In this document: piece after piece, positions 5,671-8,410 of the stretch | Numbering within the stretch: position 1 is the first letter of the stretch | How the letters are laid out: each line of letters begins with the position of its first letter | Assembly: GCA_007133365.1 (NCBI GenBank) | Contig: SLMV01000095.1 | Coordinates: 1-8,410 of the forward strand | Direction of reading: 5' to 3' | Source of the DNA: Clostridia bacterium | Lineage (GTDB): Bacteria > Bacillota > Sulfobacillia > SLMV01 | Length of the DNA: 8,410 nucleotides | Notes under the pieces: model-generated | Told to the model about the DNA's origin: nothing | The model's input: only the letters and a program-made list of their open reading frames with translations | The model's database searches: none | Program-made: the position numbers and the translations under genes

Positions 5671-6759
5671 CTAAGTGGTCCATTCACCATTGACGAGACC
5701 AACGACATACCAGTCATCTTGATACAATTCATAAACGACAAAAAGACTTCCCCAATCCAGCCCCCCAAATTGGGCCGTACCTTCTACGTGATACTCGATA
5801 AAAATTGCATCCGGATAAAATACTTCAATGTTATTAATCAACGATCCTCGAGGAATGATGGTGTTGTAAACAACCTGGTCCGGATTTAGATATTCCTTCC
5901 TCATCACATAACGATCGAAATACTCCGCTGCCGTCTTTTCAATCGGGTCCCCCGTGCCATCTTCCGTACCCCACATATATATCGTCGGGTCTGCCAATAG
6001 GTTGGGAATCGTCGCTTCGGAAAAGACCAAATGATCGGACTCCACATACTCATAGGGTGAAAAACGCACACCATCAATGGGATGCACATAATCTGAAAAC
6101 GCCACCATATCTTCATCATTTAACAGCTGGATAATGGTTTGCGTTTGGCTTTGAAGTTCGAGAGGCAGTGTAAAGGAGGAGTCCAAGGCCCGAGCCATCA
6201 ACACGGCAAATTCCGCTCGTGTAACAATTTGACCGGGCCGAAAGCTACCATCTGGATAACCTGCAATCAAATAATTATCGGCTAAAGCGGTAACGGCGCT
6301 AAAGGCCCAGTGGTCACTACTTAAATCGGAGAAAGTCGCGGAACCATTGGTGTTCGTTTGCGGGAACGCATTGTTAATAACAACAGCAGCCTGAGCACGA
6401 GTCAACGGCGCATCTGGAGCAAACGTACCATCAGGAAAACCGCCCATGAACCCGGCGGCCGTCACGGCACCAATGGCACCATTTGCCCAATGGTCCATGG
6501 GGACATCAGGATACGGAGCGACTTGGTCTTGCAAATTGCCCTGATTAGTCAATAGCTGTGCCACTTGGGCCCGGGTCATGCCCTGACTGACCCCGAAATC
6601 TCCACTCGGTAAACCGCTGACAATACCTAGATTCTGAAGATAATTGATTTCATCTTCCGCCCAATGATCAACCACATCACTAAATCCGGTCGCAGCCAGA
6701 ACATTTCCGGCAGGTAATAATAGGGTCAATATGACACCAATTGTTACTAACGTTCGCAT
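5671..6759 (-). CDS. Exported S-layer-homology protein with three SLH domains and a C-terminal domain
   Basis: The 362-residue protein begins with a signal peptide (MRTLVTIGVILTLLLPAGNVLA, cleaved near residue 22). Three SLH domains follow at about 26-70, 83-130 and 143-190, each with an F/YPD or FSD start, a DHWA motif and a TRA(Q/E) motif (MTRAQ, LTRAQ, VTRAE). SLH triplets bind pyruvylated secondary cell wall polymers, so the protein should sit on the cell surface. The C-terminal domain at about 205-362 contains HPIDGVRFSPYEYV, AAEYFDRYVMRKEYLN, and a hydrophobic end LFVVYELYQDDWYVVGLV. I recall this HPxxGVRFSPY domain from other Bacillota proteins but know no function for it. The ATG at 6759 is preferred over the GTG at 6768 because that GTG belongs to the AGGGTGA ribosome binding site. 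The gene is 123 bp after the ANK-like gene and may have its own promoter. Confidence 0.88.
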   Translation of the reverse strand: MRTLVTIGVILTLLLPAGNVLAATGFSDVVDHWAEDEINYLQNLGIVSGLPSGDFGVSQGMTRAQVAQLLTNQGNLQDQVAPYPDVPMDHWANGAIGAVTAAGFMGGFPDGTFAPDAPLTRAQAAVVINNAFPQTNTNGSATFSDLSSDHWAFSAVTALADNYLIAGYPDGSFRPGQIVTRAEFAVLMARALDSSFTLPLELQSQTQTIIQLLNDEDMVAFSDYVHPIDGVRFSPYEYVESDHLVFSEATIPNLLADPTIYMWGTEDGTGDPIEKTAAEYFDRYVMRKEYLNPDQVVYNTIIPRGSLINNIEVFYPDAIFIEYHVEGTAQFGGLDWGSLFVVYELYQDDWYVVGLVNGEWTT

Positions 6760-6780
6760 CTTCGTCACCCTCTCAACAAA

Positions 6781-6824
6781 CTATACCTAACCTATACATT
6801 AACACTAACTGGCAAAATATTCAA
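6781..6824 (-). promoter_or_regulatory. Weak promoter candidate and direct repeat ahead of the SLH gene
   Basis: On the minus strand TTGAAT (6824-6819) and TAATGT (6801-6796) are 17 bp apart, with TGT just before the -10 as an extended -10. The -10 core matches at only three of six positions. Downstream lies GTATAG-GTTAG-GTATAG (6797-6781), two copies of a hexamer 11 bp apart, close to the predicted start of transcription and possibly an operator. Confidence 0.3.
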
Positions 6825-6882
6825 TTTTTTCCTTAGAAGATACTTCCGCGCAGACGAACGTTAGGCGTTCGTGAATCTAAAA

Positions 6883-8220
6883 TCAGGGCATCAGGTTCTT
6901 AACGACGGGATTGACAAGACGCCGAAGCACTAAATAGTTAAGCGCCACGCCAATCAGCAATGCCGCAGGAGCGATTGCCGCATCCCAAGATGGAATGATC
7001 CATGAGAGAACAAAAGCGGTGAGTACGACTCCGACAACATCCGCGATCTTGGCAAATACCAGCATCAGCGTTTTCCGTTCATGTAAGGCGGCACCCGCCC
7101 ACAGATCGCCGACGCCAGCGAAGAAGGTAATTGGGACCGAGATAAGGAGCACCAAAATCGCCGGGCCGACAAGATCGTCGGAGACATTCATCAATGAAAC
7201 GAGAACGATTCGAGCCAGGCCTGTAAAGACAAAGAGGAGCAGGGCTACCGAGGTTACCACAGTGATCTTGATTGCTACCCGCCGAAGCGACTCCCACCAT
7301 TGGCGATTTTCCAGAAACACCAAAACGGTTTGGCTAATGTTAGGTTGAACAAAGGCCACAAAAAAGAATGCAAGACTCCACGCTAATTGAAAAGCCGCTA
7401 AACTGATCTCCGGATTGAGCGTTCGGGCTAAACCTGCATTAATGGCGGGAAAGGTTAAACTACCCAAGAAACCATGCAACGCTAAAGGAGCAAGAAAACG
7501 TGCACAATCTCCGAGGGAATCCACCTTACCCAAGACACCTCGGCCTCCGATATCGGCCCGGCTCCATACCGCACAAAGGCAACATATGACGGCCTCAACG
7601 CTCAGACCAACAATCCAGATAATGGCGCCGACGGCTGGACTGCTCAACATTTCAAATCCGGGTAAAACGATCGCTAATGGAAGCATTACCAATAGTCGCA
7701 TTCCCATGGCCAGAATAAGATAGGGAGTTTGCCGTTTTAAGATCAGGATGGCTTGGGCCCATGCGCGAAATGAATATATGACAGGCAGGGACAAACAAAG
7801 TCGAACAACCGCCAGTATATCACCAAAAAGCTCGATCGGTGCACCAAATAAATCGATAAAAATGATATGGCCAACCCGGGTAAAACTAACGACGAGCAAC
7901 CAAACAAACAGGCCGATCGCCACCCAGAAGACAACACGGATGGCATTGGCCATGCTGTCTTCATTGGTTCCAACCGCAATCAGTAGATTTCGGACACTAA
8001 AAAGTGGCGATACAAAAAAGTTGGTAACGCTCTGAGCAATCGCAAAAGCCGCCAATGCAAGAGCGGGATCAGGCGTTTGCGCCAAACCAAAGCTGACCAC
8101 CGCAAATGTACTGGCCATTAAAATGGATGTTAGACCCAAAGGATAGTGGAATCCAATAATACTTCGGGTTCGCCCACGCTCTGCCGTTAACGTTCTGGGT
8201 TCATAGGCCTTCGCCTTCAT
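6883..8220 (-). CDS. ANKH-like (progressive ankylosis family) polytopic membrane transporter
   Basis: This is a very hydrophobic 445-residue membrane protein with about a dozen predicted membrane segments in two halves joined by a polar linker near 220-240. I aligned it by eye with human ANKH. Matching segments are YPLGLTSI (26-33) with PLGITNI, SVTNFFVSPLFSVRNL (64-79) with SLMKFFTGPMSDFKNV, AWAQAILILKRQ (153-164) with AWTHAGILLKHK, and FLAPLALHG (242-250) with the second-half FWWPLALIL. Spacing and length (ANKH 492 residues) also agree. ANKH belongs to the MOP flippase superfamily and exports pyrophosphate, ATP or citrate in animals; the bacterial substrate is unknown. The ATG at 8220 follows AAGGAG with 10 nt spacing. 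An in-frame upstream ATG at 8388 would start inside 5S rRNA and cross the terminator, so I rejected it. A MATE-type exporter is the main alternative. Confidence 0.75.
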   Translation of the reverse strand: MKAKAYEPRTLTAERGRTRSIIGFHYPLGLTSILMASTFAVVSFGLAQTPDPALALAAFAIAQSVTNFFVSPLFSVRNLLIAVGTNEDSMANAIRVVFWVAIGLFVWLLVVSFTRVGHIIFIDLFGAPIELFGDILAVVRLCLSLPVIYSFRAWAQAILILKRQTPYLILAMGMRLLVMLPLAIVLPGFEMLSSPAVGAIIWIVGLSVEAVICCLCAVWSRADIGGRGVLGKVDSLGDCARFLAPLALHGFLGSLTFPAINAGLARTLNPEISLAAFQLAWSLAFFFVAFVQPNISQTVLVFLENRQWWESLRRVAIKITVVTSVALLLFVFTGLARIVLVSLMNVSDDLVGPAILVLLISVPITFFAGVGDLWAGAALHERKTLMLVFAKIADVVGVVLTAFVLSWIIPSWDAAIAPAALLIGVALNYLVLRRLVNPVVKNLMP

Positions 8221-8298
8221 GGAAATCCCGCTCCTTATTGGTTTTCGCTTCAAGGATATCAAAAAACGGAAGTTCAGTATGTATCGATTCGGCCATAG

Positions 8299-8331
8299 AA
8301 AAAGGAGTCCTGCCGTGGGGCAGGACTCCTT
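8299..8331 (-). terminator. Rho-independent terminator of the rRNA operon
   Basis: On the minus strand a perfect 13-bp GC-rich stem (arms 8319-8331 and 8302-8314, AAGGAGTCCTGCC and its complement) closes a 4-nt loop and ends in a run of five T (8303-8299). It begins about 10 nt after the 5S rRNA end, so it should stop rrn transcription and insulate the ANK-like gene. Confidence 0.93.
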
Positions 8332-8341
8332 GATAGATAGA

Positions 8342-8410
8342 TTCCGGCGGCGACCTACTCTTCCGGGGGGTCTCCCCCCGAGTACCATCGGCGCTGGAGG
8401 GCTTAACGAC
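8342..8410 (-). rRNA. rrf: 5S ribosomal RNA, 3' part, cut by window edge
   Basis: The reverse complement contains the conserved 3' half of bacterial 5S rRNA: CCGATGGTACT, then a GC hairpin (GGGGGG-AGA-CCCCCC), GAAGAGTAGG and GTCGCCGCCGG. About 69 nt of the usual 115-120 nt are present; the 5' part lies past the right edge. The 3' boundary is judged to be near 8342 from the end of the pairing region and the adjacent terminator. A 23S gene probably lies upstream. Confidence 0.93.

Noticed and set aside
5477..5674. Plus-strand 65-codon frame spanning the hairpin before the SLH gene
   Set aside because: It crosses the perfect palindrome and overlaps the end of the SLH gene, with no recognisable domain.
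6995..7348. Plus-strand frame of 117 codons opposite the transporter gene
   Set aside because: It is a low-complexity Thr/Arg/Ser-rich antisense shadow.
8221..8298. TTGATA-17-AATAAG promoter ahead of the ANK-like gene
   Set aside because: The -10 would overlap the ribosome binding site and start transcription almost at the ATG.
6883..8388. Longer version of the transporter gene starting at 8388
   Set aside because: The extra 56 codons begin inside 5S rRNA and read through the terminator hairpin. The ATG at 8220 has a good ribosome binding site.

Overview
The window looks like chromosomal DNA from a Bacillota (Firmicutes) bacterium, possibly a spore-forming or deep-branching lineage; I cannot name the genus. 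The main evidence is gene order. Read on the minus strand, the end of a 5S rRNA gene is followed, after two accessory genes, by tmk, darA (yaaQ), holB, ricT (yaaT) and rsmI. An AbrB-type regulator then points back at rsmI. From memory, this is the order downstream of rrnA in Bacillus subtilis, where rsmI and abrB are also convergent. Base composition is moderate. Start codons include GTG and TTG with strong AGGAGG-type ribosome binding sites, which fits the same phylum.

Layout from left to right. Positions 1-332 (minus) hold the N-terminal third or so of an ISLre2-family (UPF0236) transposase that runs off the left edge. Positions 333-688 have no intact gene; they contain short inverted repeats and, near the right end, a plausible promoter for abrB. 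Positions 689-955 (plus) encode AbrB, with a four-cysteine C-terminal segment instead of the B. subtilis-type C-terminal domain. Positions 956-1302 are a gene-free convergent gap with one strong hairpin. Positions 1303-5233 (minus) are a compact housekeeping operon transcribed tmk, darA, holB, ricT, rsmI. It combines dTMP phosphorylation, a c-di-AMP sensor, the clamp-loader delta' subunit, an Fe-S PSP1 protein and a 16S rRNA methyltransferase. Positions 5234-5670 are a 437-bp gene-free gap ending in a perfect 34-bp hairpin. Positions 5671-6759 (minus) encode an exported protein with three SLH domains. Positions 6883-8220 (minus) encode a polytopic membrane protein that I read as a bacterial relative of the animal ANKH (progressive ankylosis) transporter. 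A rho-independent terminator (8299-8331) and the 3' part of 5S rRNA (8342-8410) close the window.

How the parts fit together. The tmk-rsmI block is conserved core genome, but it lacks yaaR, yabA, the yabB-type methyltransferase and yazA, which sit between these genes in B. subtilis. The SLH and ANK-like genes occupy the interval between rrn and tmk, where B. subtilis carries csfB, xpaC, yaaN and yaaO, so they look like lineage-specific cargo. The IS element lies just beyond abrB, on the far side of the conserved block. I found no CRISPR array, tRNA, toxin-antitoxin pair or obvious defence system. The most interesting items are the ANKH-like transporter, the SLH protein's C-terminal domain, the fold-back repeat upstream of the transposase start, and the divergent Tmk.
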